17,138 nucleotides of DNA from Betaproteobacteria bacterium (GTDB taxonomy: Bacteria; Pseudomonadota; Gammaproteobacteria; Burkholderiales; Burkholderiaceae_C). Each line of letters begins with the position of its first letter. Position 1 is the stretch's first letter. Below are positions 1 through 7,854 of this stretch, piece after piece. The notes beneath the pieces are model-generated. The model was not told the origin of the DNA, ran no database searches, and worked only from the letters and a program-made list of their open reading frames with translations. Where the stretch lies: contig JANXLW010000454.1 in the NCBI GenBank assembly GCA_025354965.1, forward strand, positions 1-17,138, read 5' to 3'. The position numbers and the translations under genes are program-made.

Positions 1-236
1 ATCGTCTGATTGCGGTTGATGAAGCATTCGGCGAGTGGGTCAACAAGTGCCCGGACACCGACACGCAGCAGTTGCGTGCCCTGATTCGTCAGGCCAGAAA
101 AGACGCCAAGCCCGAGAAGCCAGGCGCGGCGGTGCGCCATGGCCGGGCTTACCGGGATATCTTTCAAATCGTGCGTGAGCATTTGGCAGAGCAAGACGAA
201 GCAGCCGGGATGCCTGTGGCTGGTGAAACGTCATGA
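1..236 (+). CDS. darP: DarP/YjgA (DUF615) ribosome-associated protein, C-terminal fragment
   Basis: The 5' end lies outside the window. The frame that is open from position 3 runs to a TGA at 234-236 and gives about 77 residues. These include a basic stretch of the type QQLRALIRQARKDAK followed by AYRDIFQIVREHL, which resembles the end of the DUF615 family (YjgA, renamed DarP), a small protein linked to late assembly of the 50S ribosomal subunit. The identification is by recall of that C-terminal pattern. The stop codon overlaps the mog start as ATGA (233-236), so the two genes are probably translated together. The tail after the conserved part is acidic and shows no recognisable motif. Confidence 0.75.
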   Translation, partial: RLIAVDEAFGEWVNKCPDTDTQQLRALIRQARKDAKPEKPGAAVRHGRAYRDIFQIVREHLAEQDEAAGMPVAGETS

Positions 237-847
237 CCAGCGCCACCAGCCAGCCCTTCGACACCATCAAAATTGGCATCGTCTCCATCAGCGACCGGGC
301 GTCAAGCGGTGTGTATGTTGACAAAGGTTTGCCAGCCCTGCAGGACTGGCTAACGCGGGCCCTGAAGAATCCGTTGCAATTTGAATCCCGGCTGATCCCG
401 GACGAAGAAGCAACCATCAGTGCCGCCCTGATTGAACTGGTCGACGCCGGTTGCGCACTGGTGCTGACTACTGGCGGCACCGGTCCGGCCCTGCGTGATG
501 TCACGCCGGAGGCGACTCTTGCCGTGGCGCACAAGGTCATGCCCGGTTTTGGCGAACAAATGCGACAAATCAGTCTGCGATTTGTGCCAACGGCAATTTT
601 GTCACGCCAAGTAGCGGTGATCCGCAGTCAAACTCTGATCATCAACCTGCCAGGACAGCCGAAGGCCATCGGCGAGACTCTGGAAGGCCTGCGCGACAAC
701 CACGGCGAGATTGTGATGGCCGGTATTTTTGCCGCTGTGCCCTATTGCATCGATCTGATAGGCGGGCCTTACCTGCAAACCGATGAAGCGGTGTGCAAGG
801 CTTTCCGACCCAAGACGGCAATACGACCGGGCACCATCCCAAGTTGA
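233..847 (+). CDS. mog: Molybdopterin adenylyltransferase (MogA)
   Basis: The protein has 204 residues, the usual size for MogA. It adenylylates molybdopterin with ATP, the step that prepares the pterin for metal insertion by MoeA. The MoCF-binding fold is visible: an N-terminal strand IGIVSISDRAS (about residues 14-24), the glycine-rich TTGGTGPALRDVTPEAT (79-95), MPGFGEQMR (103-111) with the following SLRFVPTAILSRQ, and INLPGQPKAIGETLEG near residue 137. The ATG overlaps the darP stop codon. The gene converges on cysE with a single base between the two stop codons. In this window it would serve the tungsten or molybdenum enzymes, including the aor gene product about 5 kb away, but it is also a general housekeeping gene. 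Confidence 0.93.
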   Translation: MTSATSQPFDTIKIGIVSISDRASSGVYVDKGLPALQDWLTRALKNPLQFESRLIPDEEATISAALIELVDAGCALVLTTGGTGPALRDVTPEATLAVAHKVMPGFGEQMRQISLRFVPTAILSRQVAVIRSQTLIINLPGQPKAIGETLEGLRDNHGEIVMAGIFAAVPYCIDLIGGPYLQTDEAVCKAFRPKTAIRPGTIPS

Positions 848-848
848 T

Positions 849-1622
849 TTACTTGCCGACAAGCTGGTTCAGTTTGTCGGCCTCAAAATGCTCGCTGCGA
901 GCCGCGTCGCCAGGCACACAGTCAGGCTCCTGACGTTGCGTCGAGAGTTTGTCGATGGTTTGCCACAGCAACGCAATTTGATGTTCCTGGCTAGCGGCGT
1001 TGTCGATCAGGCCGCGCATCGCCTGACTCAAGGGATCGTCATTTTGTGTCACGCCGTAGGCTGAAAATCCCATTTTCGAAGCCACTTCTTCACGTTTGAC
1101 ATCCAACTCTGCCTGGATGATGCGTGCCGGGTTGCCGACTGCCGTGGCACCGGCGGGTACCGGTTTGGTGACCACCGCATTGGAGCCCACTTTAGCGCCG
1201 TCACCGACTGTGAAGCCGCCCAACACCTGGGCGCCCGCCCCCACCACCACATTGCGTCCCAGTGTCGGATGGCGTTTGGCTCCCTTATAGAGCGAGGTGC
1301 CACCCAAAGTCACACCTTGGTAAATGGTGCAGTCATCACCAATTTCAGCCGTTTCACCCACCACCACACCCATCGCATGGTCAAAGAAAACCCGTTCGCC
1401 AATCTTGGCTCCGGGGTGGATTTCAATACCTGTGAGAAACCGTGCAATGTGCGAAATAAAACGACCCAGCCATTTCAGGCCATGGCTCCAGCACCAATGG
1501 GAACGGCGGTGCAGCACCACTGCGTGCAGACCAGGGTAGCAGGTGAGAACCTCCCAGCTGCTGCGGGCCGCCGGGTCGCGCTCAAGAATGCATTGAATGT
1601 CGGAACGTAGTCGTGAAAACAT
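849..1622 (-). CDS. cysE: Serine O-acetyltransferase (CysE)
   Basis: This 257-residue protein transfers an acetyl group from acetyl-CoA to L-serine, giving O-acetylserine for cysteine synthesis. The C-terminal half is a left-handed parallel beta helix of hexapeptide repeats, roughly residues 65-170. It carries the family signature FFDHAMGVVVGETAEIG (79-95; His82 is the likely catalytic residue of the His-Asp pair), then YQGVTLGGT (101-109) and KGAKRHPT (113-120). The N-terminal helical domain is shorter than in the 273-residue Escherichia coli enzyme, and a tail of about 80 residues follows the last repeats. The start lies 9 bases after the trmJ stop with no strong ribosome binding site, so translation may be coupled to trmJ. 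Confidence 0.94.
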   Translation of the reverse strand: MFSRLRSDIQCILERDPAARSSWEVLTCYPGLHAVVLHRRSHWCWSHGLKWLGRFISHIARFLTGIEIHPGAKIGERVFFDHAMGVVVGETAEIGDDCTIYQGVTLGGTSLYKGAKRHPTLGRNVVVGAGAQVLGGFTVGDGAKVGSNAVVTKPVPAGATAVGNPARIIQAELDVKREEVASKMGFSAYGVTQNDDPLSQAMRGLIDNAASQEHQIALLWQTIDKLSTQRQEPDCVPGDAARSEHFEADKLNQLVGK

Positions 1623-1631
1623 GGCTTAAGT

Positions 1632-2399
1632 CTAGCTTTTTGGAGGTGACACTGTTTCCTGCAGGGCTTGCTGCGCCGCCGCGGTGTGGTCCATTGTTTT
1701 GGCAATACCCCGCAAAATGTGGATTTCCTCCTGCGTGACACCGGCCCGATTGAACAACTGGTTGAGACGCGGCATCAGTTTTTTGGGCGCCTGGGGGTCC
1801 AAAAAGCCAATGGCAACCAGGGCTCGCTCCCAATGCGCCAGCATGCCAGCCAGTTGGCTCGCATCGGCCAGCACCGGGGTCTCAGTGGCAGGATGCACTG
1901 CATAGGCGCCCAAAGCCACGCGCCATTCGTAAGCAATCACCTGCAAAGCAGCCGCCAGGTTGAGGGAGCCAAAATTGGGATTACTCGGAATGCATAAGGC
2001 AACGTGACAACGGTACACATCGTCATTGCTCATGCCAAAACGCTCGGAACCAAACAGGAACGCGATGCCTTGCTGCGCCGTCACCCCGTGCTGCATCAAC
2101 GCATCAAAATGGGCACGCGGTGTCAGAGTGGGCGGGCCGAAGTCGCGCGGCGTCATGGCGGTGGCGCACAAGTGAGTGATGCCCTCCAGCGCCTCGTCCA
2201 GCGTGGCGACAATGCGGGCGTTTTTAAGCACATCCAATGCGCCACTGGCACGCTGAATGGTTTCCTCGCGATTGAGCACATTGGCCCAGCGCGGTGCCAC
2301 CAGCACCAACTCTTCAAAACCCATGGTTTTCATGGCCCGGGCAGCGGCACCGACATTGCCAGCGTGACTGGTGTTAATCAGGATAAATCGGGTGTGCAT
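1632..2399 (-). CDS. trmJ: tRNA (cytidine/uridine-2'-O-)-methyltransferase TrmJ
   Basis: This is a SPOUT-family (TrmH-like) methyltransferase of 255 residues, close to the 246 of E. coli TrmJ, which methylates the ribose of nucleotide 32 in tRNA using S-adenosylmethionine. The knot motifs are present: NTSHAGNVGAAARAM (9-23) with the conserved Asn and Arg, FLFGSERFGMSN (114-125), and IPSNPNFGSLNLAAA (137-151) followed by the YEW of the last motif. I chose the ATG at 2399, whose product begins MHTRFILIN. The reading frame stays open upstream to 2558, but that extension passes through the structured repeat at 2462-2523 and is not plausible protein. It lies directly upstream of cysE and diverges from suhB. 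Confidence 0.93.
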   Translation of the reverse strand: MHTRFILINTSHAGNVGAAARAMKTMGFEELVLVAPRWANVLNREETIQRASGALDVLKNARIVATLDEALEGITHLCATAMTPRDFGPPTLTPRAHFDALMQHGVTAQQGIAFLFGSERFGMSNDDVYRCHVALCIPSNPNFGSLNLAAALQVIAYEWRVALGAYAVHPATETPVLADASQLAGMLAHWERALVAIGFLDPQAPKKLMPRLNQLFNRAGVTQEEIHILRGIAKTMDHTAAAQQALQETVSPPKS

Positions 2400-2461
2400 G
2401 GACTCAAAAACAGGAAAAGATACCGGACGGTTAAAATTACGCCATTGTCGCTGGCAAAAAT

Positions 2462-2523
2462 GGTTGTCGTTGCGGGCTTGACCCGCAATCCATGGATGCC
2501 GGATCAAGTCCGGCATGACAACC
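2462..2523. repeat. Palindromic intergenic repeat able to fold into a three-way junction
   Basis: The element is flanked by a 7-bp outer inverted repeat, GGTTGTC (2462-2468) and GACAACC (2517-2523). Inside are two hairpins: TTGCGGG / CCCGCAA (2470-2476 and 2482-2488, 5-base loop) and ATGCCGGA / TCCGGCAT (2496-2503 and 2509-2516, 5-base loop). The palindrome CCATGG (2490-2495) joins them. The minus-strand translation reads PDLIRHPWIAGQARNDN, a string I recall from many spurious proteins in proteobacterial annotations, which marks it as a member of a dispersed repeat family. It sits between the divergent genes trmJ and suhB. No function is assigned. Confidence 0.85.
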
Positions 2524-2570
2524 GCTAAGACAGAGCCAGAGGTCAGTCCCACAAACATTTAAGATTATTC

Positions 2571-3458
2571 ATGTCTCCCAATCTGCATCCCATGATCAAT
2601 GTGGCCGTCAAGGCGGCCCGCGCTGCCGGCGCCATCATCAACCGAGCGGCACTTGACGTGGAAGCAGTTCGCATATCGCAAAAACTGGTCAATGATTTCG
2701 TCACCGACGTCGACCACGCAGCTGAGCAAATCATTATTGAGACGCTGCTAACGGCCTACCCCGGTCACGGCGTCTGGGCCGAGGAATCGGGCCGCGAACA
2801 TGGCGCCAAGGATTCGGAATTCGTCTGGATCATCGACCCACTGGACGGCACCACCAACTTTATTCACGGCTTGCCGGTTTATTGCGTCAGCGTCGCGCTT
2901 GCCGTCAAGGGCAAGATCGAACAAGCCGTCATTTACGACCCCAGCCGCAACGATCTTTTTACCGCCACCAAAGGGCGCGGTGCTTACCTGAACGACCGCC
3001 GTCTGCGCGTCTCAAAGCGTATCCGCATGCAGGAGTGCCTTATATCGACCGGCTTCCCGTTTCGTCCGACAGATGACTTCAACAGCTATCTCCTGATGAT
3101 GGGTGACATGATGCAGCGCACCGCCGGACTGCGCCGCCCGGGCGCCGCTGCCCTCGACCTGGCTTATGTGGCGGCCGGTTACACCGACGGGTTTTTTGAA
3201 AAAGGACTGCAACCGTGGGACGTCGCAGCAGGCTCTTTGCTGGTGACCGAAGCCGGTGGCCTGGTCGGCAACTTCACCGGTGAACCCGATTTTCTGGAAC
3301 AAAACGAGTGCATGGCTGGCAACCCCAAGATTTACGGCCAACTGGTGACTATTCTGGGCAAGTACAGCAAGTTTGCCAATGCCGACGCCAAGGCCATGGT
3401 GCAACAAGCCAAAGAGGAACTGGACAATGGTCAGCCTATGTTACTTTCCCGTCAGTGA
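2571..3458 (+). CDS. suhB: Inositol-1-monophosphatase family protein SuhB
   Basis: The protein has 295 residues, slightly longer than the roughly 267 of E. coli SuhB. The metal-dependent phosphatase motifs are present in order: EES (71-73), IIDPLDGTTNFIHG (87-100) containing the metal-binding Asp residues, and PWDVAAGSLLVTEAGG (215-230). The family hydrolyses myo-inositol 1-phosphate; SuhB proteins also join rRNA transcription antitermination complexes in E. coli, which may be the more relevant role in bacteria. The ATG at 2571 lacks a clear ribosome binding site. A second in-frame ATG encodes Met8 and cannot be excluded. The 3' end overlaps the convergent aroD gene by 18 bases. Confidence 0.93.
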   Translation: MSPNLHPMINVAVKAARAAGAIINRAALDVEAVRISQKLVNDFVTDVDHAAEQIIIETLLTAYPGHGVWAEESGREHGAKDSEFVWIIDPLDGTTNFIHGLPVYCVSVALAVKGKIEQAVIYDPSRNDLFTATKGRGAYLNDRRLRVSKRIRMQECLISTGFPFRPTDDFNSYLLMMGDMMQRTAGLRRPGAAALDLAYVAAGYTDGFFEKGLQPWDVAAGSLLVTEAGGLVGNFTGEPDFLEQNECMAGNPKIYGQLVTILGKYSKFANADAKAMVQQAKEELDNGQPMLLSRQ

Positions 3459-4223
3459 CTTCTGCACCATCCCCAGTACCGTGTTGATATCTTCAATTGA
3501 CAATTGACCGGGTGCTGAACCAGCGGCACCCACCGCAAACGTCAAGGCCGAACCGAAGGCCCAGCCAAACAGGCGCGTGATCGACCCATAGGGTCCCATG
3601 GACATACTGATGAGCGGGATTTTGAGCATTTGGCTGGACTGCAAGGTGGCGTTCAAAAGTGTCAGCACATCTGCCATATCGCCTGGCATGACGGCAATTT
3701 TCGCGATGTCAGCGCCGAGTTGCTGAGCCTGCAAGAATCGCTGGTTCAGGATTCCCAGCCCCGGCGTGAGCTGAAAATTGTGATAGGACAGGATCAGCTT
3801 GATGCCATTCACCCTCGATGCCTCCCGCACCAGCGCAATGTGCGCCGGATCATTGCTCATCTCAAAATCAACGGCATCGACCTGGCGGCTCTCGCACACG
3901 GCGTGATAAAGCGCAATCACCTGCTCTTCTGAAAGCGAAATTTTCTCGCCCCCTTCCCTGATGGAGCGCCGGGTAAACAGCAGGGGCACGTCGCCAGCGG
4001 CCTGCCTGATGCTGGTGGCAACACTGATCACTTCTGCACTATTGGCAATGCCTTCAAAAAAATCGACACGCCATTCAAGAACATCAGGTTGTTTGGCCAA
4101 AACGACATTCACTTCGTTCAGGATTCGATCCCGTGTGCGGCCAACCAGCGGAGTGCAAATGATTGGAAATTTGCTCCCCGCCACCGGTTTCCCGTGTAAT
4201 TCGATTGGCTTGCCGAGTTGCAT
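3441..4223 (-). CDS. aroD: Type I 3-dehydroquinate dehydratase (AroD)
   Basis: This 260-residue protein is a class I dehydroquinase, which makes 3-dehydroshikimate through a Schiff base with an active-site lysine. Visible motifs are LEWRVDFF (49-56), FTRRSIREGG (83-92), SYHNF (146-150) with catalytic His148, ADIAKIAVMP (171-180) with Schiff-base Lys175, SMGPYGSITR and the late SAPGQLS loop. I chose the ATG at 4223 because GGAG lies 9 bases upstream; the ATG 15 bases earlier (4238) has no such site. It follows the acyl-CoA synthetase gene on the same strand after 94 bases. Most betaproteobacteria, as far as I recall, use the unrelated type II enzyme AroQ for biosynthesis, so this copy may be catabolic or redundant. 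Confidence 0.93.
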   Translation of the reverse strand: MQLGKPIELHGKPVAGSKFPIICTPLVGRTRDRILNEVNVVLAKQPDVLEWRVDFFEGIANSAEVISVATSIRQAAGDVPLLFTRRSIREGGEKISLSEEQVIALYHAVCESRQVDAVDFEMSNDPAHIALVREASRVNGIKLILSYHNFQLTPGLGILNQRFLQAQQLGADIAKIAVMPGDMADVLTLLNATLQSSQMLKIPLISMSMGPYGSITRLFGWAFGSALTFAVGAAGSAPGQLSIEDINTVLGMVQKSLTGK

Positions 4224-4317
4224 GCTGATACTCTCCATTTATCAAAAATAGTCTGCTTGTGCCGAACACCTATTTGCACAGCATCCGATGAGTCATCCGC
4301 ATCAACCCAAGCAATCC

Positions 4318-5934
4318 CTAACTGAACACGCCGCCATACTGCTTGCGCAGATCGCCTTTTTGCACCTTGCCGGTTCCGCCGACCGGCAGCGCATCGAGAA
4401 AAATAACGTCATCGGGCACCCACCATTTGGCAACGCGCTCGGTGAGAAACGCCAGAATTTCTTCGCGCTCGACTTTTTGGCCGGGTTTGCGCACGATGAA
4501 CAGCAAAGGCCGCTCGTCCCACTTGGGGTGCTTGACGCCAATGACAGCCGCCATCGCCACCGCCGGGTGGCCCATGGCCGCGCTTTCCAGATCAATCGAG
4601 CTGATCCACTCACCACCGGTTTTAATGACGTCCTTGGCACGGTCCCTGATCTGCATGACACCCTGGGCATCGATGGTGGCGATGTCGCCGGTCGGAAACC
4701 AGCCATCCACCAGCGGCGAGGTTTCTCCCTTGAAGTAGCCGGTCACGATCCATTGCCCACGCACCATCAGTTCGCCTTGCGAGGCGCCGTCCCGCGGCAA
4801 GGTGGCGCCGTTTTCATCCACCACCTTGATCTCCGCACCAAAGACAGATTTACCCTGTTTGGCGACGATGGCATGGCGCTCGGCGGCCGGCAAGTCCATG
4901 TCCTGCGGGCTCAGGGAGCCGAGGGTGGCAACGGCAGTCGTTTCGGTCATGCCCCAGCCATGGCGTACTTCAACGCCGTAGTCGTCGGAGAACCTGGCGA
5001 TCAGGGCGGCCGGCATGGCGGAGCCGCCAACGGCGGTGCAGCGCATGGTCGAAAAGCGCAAGCCGTTTTGCTCCACGTGCTGTAGCAGCGCGAGCCAGAT
5101 GGTGGGCACACCGGCGCTGATGGTGACCTTCTCGGCTTCCATCAGTTCGTACACACTGGCACCGTCCAGGCGCGGCCCCGGTAACACCAGCCTGGCGCCG
5201 ACCATTGGCGCCGCGTAGGGAATGCACCAGGCATTGATATGAAACATCGGCACCACTGGCAGCACGGTGGCCCTGGACGAGAGCGACAGCACCATGCAGT
5301 CCGACATCGCATTGAGTACGATGGCGCGGTGCGAATAGAGCGCCCCCTTGGGGTTGCCGGTGGTGCCCGAGGTGTAGCACAGCGCGGTACCGGTGCGCTC
5401 ATCAAACTGTGGCCAGTCGAACTGCTCGCTGTGCGGTGCGATCAAGTCTTCATAGCAATACACATTGGCCACGCCTTCGATGGTCGGCATATTGGCCGCT
5501 TCGCTCAGGCAAACCCAGGCTTTCACCTTGGGACAGTGCGCGGCAATGCCTTTGACCAGAGGGGCAAAGGTGGCGTCGAACAACATCACGGCGTCTTCGG
5601 CGTGGTTGATGATGTAGATCAGCTGCTGCGGGTGCAGCCGCGGGTTGCAGGTGTGGATGACCATGCCGCTGCCCGACACCGCGTAATAGGCCTCCAGATG
5701 GCGGTGGTTGTTCCAGGCGATCGAGCCTACCGCGCTACCAGCGCCCAGACCCAGTTGCAACAGCGCGTTGGCAAGCTTGCGGGCACGCACGGCACACTGC
5801 GCATAGGTATAACGAAACAGCGGGCCATGCGTCTCGCGAGACACCACTTCGACGTCGCCAAACTGGGCAGCGGCGTGTTCGATAACGTCGGAAATCAGAA
5901 GCGGGCGGTCCATCATCAGGCCGGGTTGAAGCAT
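4318..5934 (-). CDS. AMP-forming acyl-CoA synthetase (fatty-acid or 3-methylthiopropionate CoA ligase type)
   Basis: This 538-residue ANL-superfamily enzyme activates a carboxylic acid with ATP and joins it to coenzyme A. The motifs are complete: the P-loop YTSGTTGNPKG (187-197), GWGMTETTA (326-334), the hinge region DGWFPTGDIATID (410-422), RAKDVIKTGGEWISS (432-446) and the catalytic lysine in GGTGKVQK (Lys523). I start it at the ATG at 5934, which has AGGAGA (5942-5947) 7 bases upstream; the frame is open to 5985 but without support. It resembles medium/long-chain and DmdB-like ligases; substrate cannot be read from sequence. It lies 47 bases downstream of the last small aor-operon gene on the same strand, so it could ligate the acid produced by the aldehyde oxidoreductase. 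Confidence 0.9.
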   Translation of the reverse strand: MLQPGLMMDRPLLISDVIEHAAAQFGDVEVVSRETHGPLFRYTYAQCAVRARKLANALLQLGLGAGSAVGSIAWNNHRHLEAYYAVSGSGMVIHTCNPRLHPQQLIYIINHAEDAVMLFDATFAPLVKGIAAHCPKVKAWVCLSEAANMPTIEGVANVYCYEDLIAPHSEQFDWPQFDERTGTALCYTSGTTGNPKGALYSHRAIVLNAMSDCMVLSLSSRATVLPVVPMFHINAWCIPYAAPMVGARLVLPGPRLDGASVYELMEAEKVTISAGVPTIWLALLQHVEQNGLRFSTMRCTAVGGSAMPAALIARFSDDYGVEVRHGWGMTETTAVATLGSLSPQDMDLPAAERHAIVAKQGKSVFGAEIKVVDENGATLPRDGASQGELMVRGQWIVTGYFKGETSPLVDGWFPTGDIATIDAQGVMQIRDRAKDVIKTGGEWISSIDLESAAMGHPAVAMAAVIGVKHPKWDERPLLFIVRKPGQKVEREEILAFLTERVAKWWVPDDVIFLDALPVGGTGKVQKGDLRKQYGGVFS

Positions 5935-5981
5935 TCGGTTGTCTCCTGGTAAGTTAGTTGTTTGACCCCTGCAACTGTAAT

Positions 5982-6281
5982 TCAACCGCCACCGCGCTGC
6001 ATGTACAGGTCAAAGCGTTTCATGAAGGCGTAACGCTGGGCCTCGTCCAGCCCGGCAAATCGAAAACTTACCAGCAGGCGTGGCATTTGGATCAGGGCAA
6101 TCACACGTGGTTCTGCGACCTGCCACTTCAAGCCCAGGGCGCCATCGCCAATTCGCACACCGGCAGCATTTGTCTGCAACTTCCAGTGGTGTTCGCCGAT
6201 GGCGTTGGGCAACCACCTGAGCCACTCGGCCTCGGTGCAGCCCATCTCGCGCTCAAAGCGCTCAGCGTAAAAAGATTGCAT
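5982..6281 (-). CDS. Uncharacterised 99-residue protein of the aor operon with a Gly-Gly-Gly C-terminus
   Basis: I do not recognise a named family. The product is 99 residues, has no signal peptide, membrane segment or cysteine-rich motif that I can see, and ends RGGG. Its first part is rich in Trp, Glu and Arg (MQSFYAERFEREMGCTEAEW), followed by short hydrophobic strands such as VIALIQMPRLLVSFRF. The ATG at 6281 overlaps the MoaD-like stop codon as TGATG, so translation is coupled to that gene; a TTG directly before it (6284) is also in frame. Coupling to a sulfur-carrier gene in an operon for a tungstopterin enzyme suggests a role in cofactor assembly or enzyme maturation. I recall accessory genes (aorD, aorE) in the Aromatoleum aor operon; whether this is one of them is unverified. 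Confidence 0.8.
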   Translation of the reverse strand: MQSFYAERFEREMGCTEAEWLRWLPNAIGEHHWKLQTNAAGVRIGDGALGLKWQVAEPRVIALIQMPRLLVSFRFAGLDEAQRYAFMKRFDLYMQRGGG

Positions 6282-6535
6282 CAACCACCCGCAATGGGTG
6301 GCCAGATTGCCAGCACATCACCGTCGATCAGTGTTTCACTGGCACGCTGCTCAGGTGCTATGTAGCGGCCATTGACCAGCACCAGATGAACCAGCGCACT
6401 GGGCAGCCGATACGGGTCTATCACTTGCACGATGGTGGCGCCCTGAGCCACCTCCAGCTCGACGATATTGGTGTAGCGTGAAGCCGCAGGAAGGTAGTCT
6501 GTGAGCGTGGCAAACAGTTTTAACGTGATTCTCAT
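6281..6535 (-). CDS. MoaD/ThiS-family sulfur carrier protein of the aor operon
   Basis: The 84-residue product has the size and ending of a MoaD-type ubiquitin-like carrier. It begins with a beta strand (MRITLKLFATLTDYLP), contains LVNGRYI (positions about 53-59), and finishes LIDGDVLAIWPPIAGG, the conserved terminus whose last glycine is adenylated and thiocarboxylated to deliver sulfur to the dithiolene of molybdopterin. The start lies 11 bases after the aorC stop, without a strong ribosome binding site. Its place inside the aldehyde oxidoreductase operon suggests a carrier dedicated to the pterin of AorB, separate from a housekeeping MoaD encoded elsewhere. No MoaE, MoeB or other biosynthetic partner except Mog is present in this window. 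Confidence 0.88.
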   Translation of the reverse strand: MRITLKLFATLTDYLPAASRYTNIVELEVAQGATIVQVIDPYRLPSALVHLVLVNGRYIAPEQRASETLIDGDVLAIWPPIAGG

Positions 6536-6546
6536 GACGCGCGAGT

Positions 6547-7842
6547 TTAGCGGCGCCGGGCGTCCTGCGCACCCGACCAGTCATGCTGCGCCTGAGCGCA
6601 AGCAATATAGGCCTGCATCAGTTGGGTCGGGTCATTTTTGAGTGTTTCTTTCCAGGCGCCCAGTTTCACCTGCCCTTCCACCAGGCCCCGCATAACGCCA
6701 ACATGATCGGTCCAACCAACGCTGTTGCAACCCACCAGCACGTCATCCTTGAATTGCAAGCTCAGGTGGCGACCGGCAGCCTTGTCGGTCAACTCAACAT
6801 GCTCGCCGCCTGGCACGCCCTGCCAGTCGCCAAAGCTGGTGGAAATCAGGCCCAACGTGTCCAGCACATTGATCTGCGTAACACCTTTGAGGTCGGCGGC
6901 TGGTGCCTTGCCACGGCCAAAAGCCACCATGTTCAAGGCCGCCACCCGGGCCTGTTCTGCCGCGTTCGGCTGAATCGCGCTGACAATGGTTTTGCTACTG
7001 ATTTTGTCAAAAGCCTCGGCACAATCACCGGCTGCGTAAATACCCGGCACATTGGTTTGCAGATGCTGGTCGGTCAGCACACCCAGCAGACAAGTGATAG
7101 CGGAATTTTCCAGGAAGCCAATGGCGGGCTGCACACCGGCGGCACTGATGACCAGATCGGCAGCCACTGTTTGACCGTTGCTCAACTTCACCTGCAGCGG
7201 CGCACCGGCCACAATGGCCTCGACCCGGGTGCCGGTAAACACCTGCACGCCCCTGGCCTGGCACCAGTCGCGAATCATGCCGCCAGCGGTCGGGCCCATC
7301 ATGCGTGGCACCATGCGGTCACCCATCTCCACCACACTTAAATGCACGCCGCGCGCCGCCAGCGCTTCCATGATGATGCAGCCAATAAAGCCGGCGCCGA
7401 GTTGCAAGACGCGGGCTCCTTTGGTAGCCAGCGCCATGATGGCTCTCGCATCCTGCAGGGTCCAGCAGGTGTGAACACCGGCTGCATCAATACCGGGAAT
7501 TGGGGGCTGCACCGGATGCGAACCGGTGGCAATCAGCAGCGTGTCAAACGGCATCGATTGGCCGTTGTCCAGGGTCGCCTTTTTGCTAACCACATCGACA
7601 GCGCGGACGCTGGCTTGCACGATAGTGATCTTCAGATCAGCAAAGTGCGAGGAACTCTTGCGCAGGTAAGTGCCACGCTCATCCACATTGCCCATCAACA
7701 AGTAGGGAATGGCCATGCGGGAGTACGGCGACTCGCGCTCATCGCCAACGATGGTGATGGCATCAAGAGGCGCGTGCTTGCGAATGGTTTCTGCGGCAAT
7801 GACACCGGCCGGGCCGGCACCGAGGATGAGGTGATGGGTCAT
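6547..7842 (-). CDS. aorC: AorC: FAD/NAD-binding subunit of aldehyde oxidoreductase
   Basis: The 431-residue protein is a pyridine nucleotide-disulfide oxidoreductase-type flavoprotein. It has an N-terminal FAD dinucleotide fold (LILGAGPAGVIAAE, 5-18), the ATGSHP loop (105-110), a second dinucleotide fold for NAD(H) (LQLGAGFIGCIIMEA, 146-160) and the FAD-contacting GIYAAGDCAE (267-276). The first ATG with a proper site is at 7842, with GGAG at 7851-7854; the frame extends further upstream but through the hairpin after aorB. In the Aromatoleum enzyme, AorC exchanges electrons with NAD+ and receives them from the Fe-S subunit AorA. No redox-active CxxC pair of the dihydrolipoamide dehydrogenase kind is seen, consistent with a plain electron-transfer diaphorase role. 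Confidence 0.9.
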   Translation of the reverse strand: MTHHLILGAGPAGVIAAETIRKHAPLDAITIVGDERESPYSRMAIPYLLMGNVDERGTYLRKSSSHFADLKITIVQASVRAVDVVSKKATLDNGQSMPFDTLLIATGSHPVQPPIPGIDAAGVHTCWTLQDARAIMALATKGARVLQLGAGFIGCIIMEALAARGVHLSVVEMGDRMVPRMMGPTAGGMIRDWCQARGVQVFTGTRVEAIVAGAPLQVKLSNGQTVAADLVISAAGVQPAIGFLENSAITCLLGVLTDQHLQTNVPGIYAAGDCAEAFDKISSKTIVSAIQPNAAEQARVAALNMVAFGRGKAPAADLKGVTQINVLDTLGLISTSFGDWQGVPGGEHVELTDKAAGRHLSLQFKDDVLVGCNSVGWTDHVGVMRGLVEGQVKLGAWKETLKNDPTQLMQAYIACAQAQHDWSGAQDARRR

Positions 7843-7854
7843 GCTAATTTCTCC

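Noticed and set aside
2400..2558. N-terminal extension of TrmJ by 53 residues
   Set aside because: The extra residues are the translation of the palindromic repeat plus non-coding sequence; the normal TrmJ start MHTRFILIN is at 2399.
4288..5085. Long plus-strand open frame (265 codons) opposite the acyl-CoA synthetase
   Set aside because: It lies wholly antisense to a gene with complete motifs, shows no recognisable family and has the His/Gly/Arg-rich composition typical of antisense shadows in GC-rich DNA.
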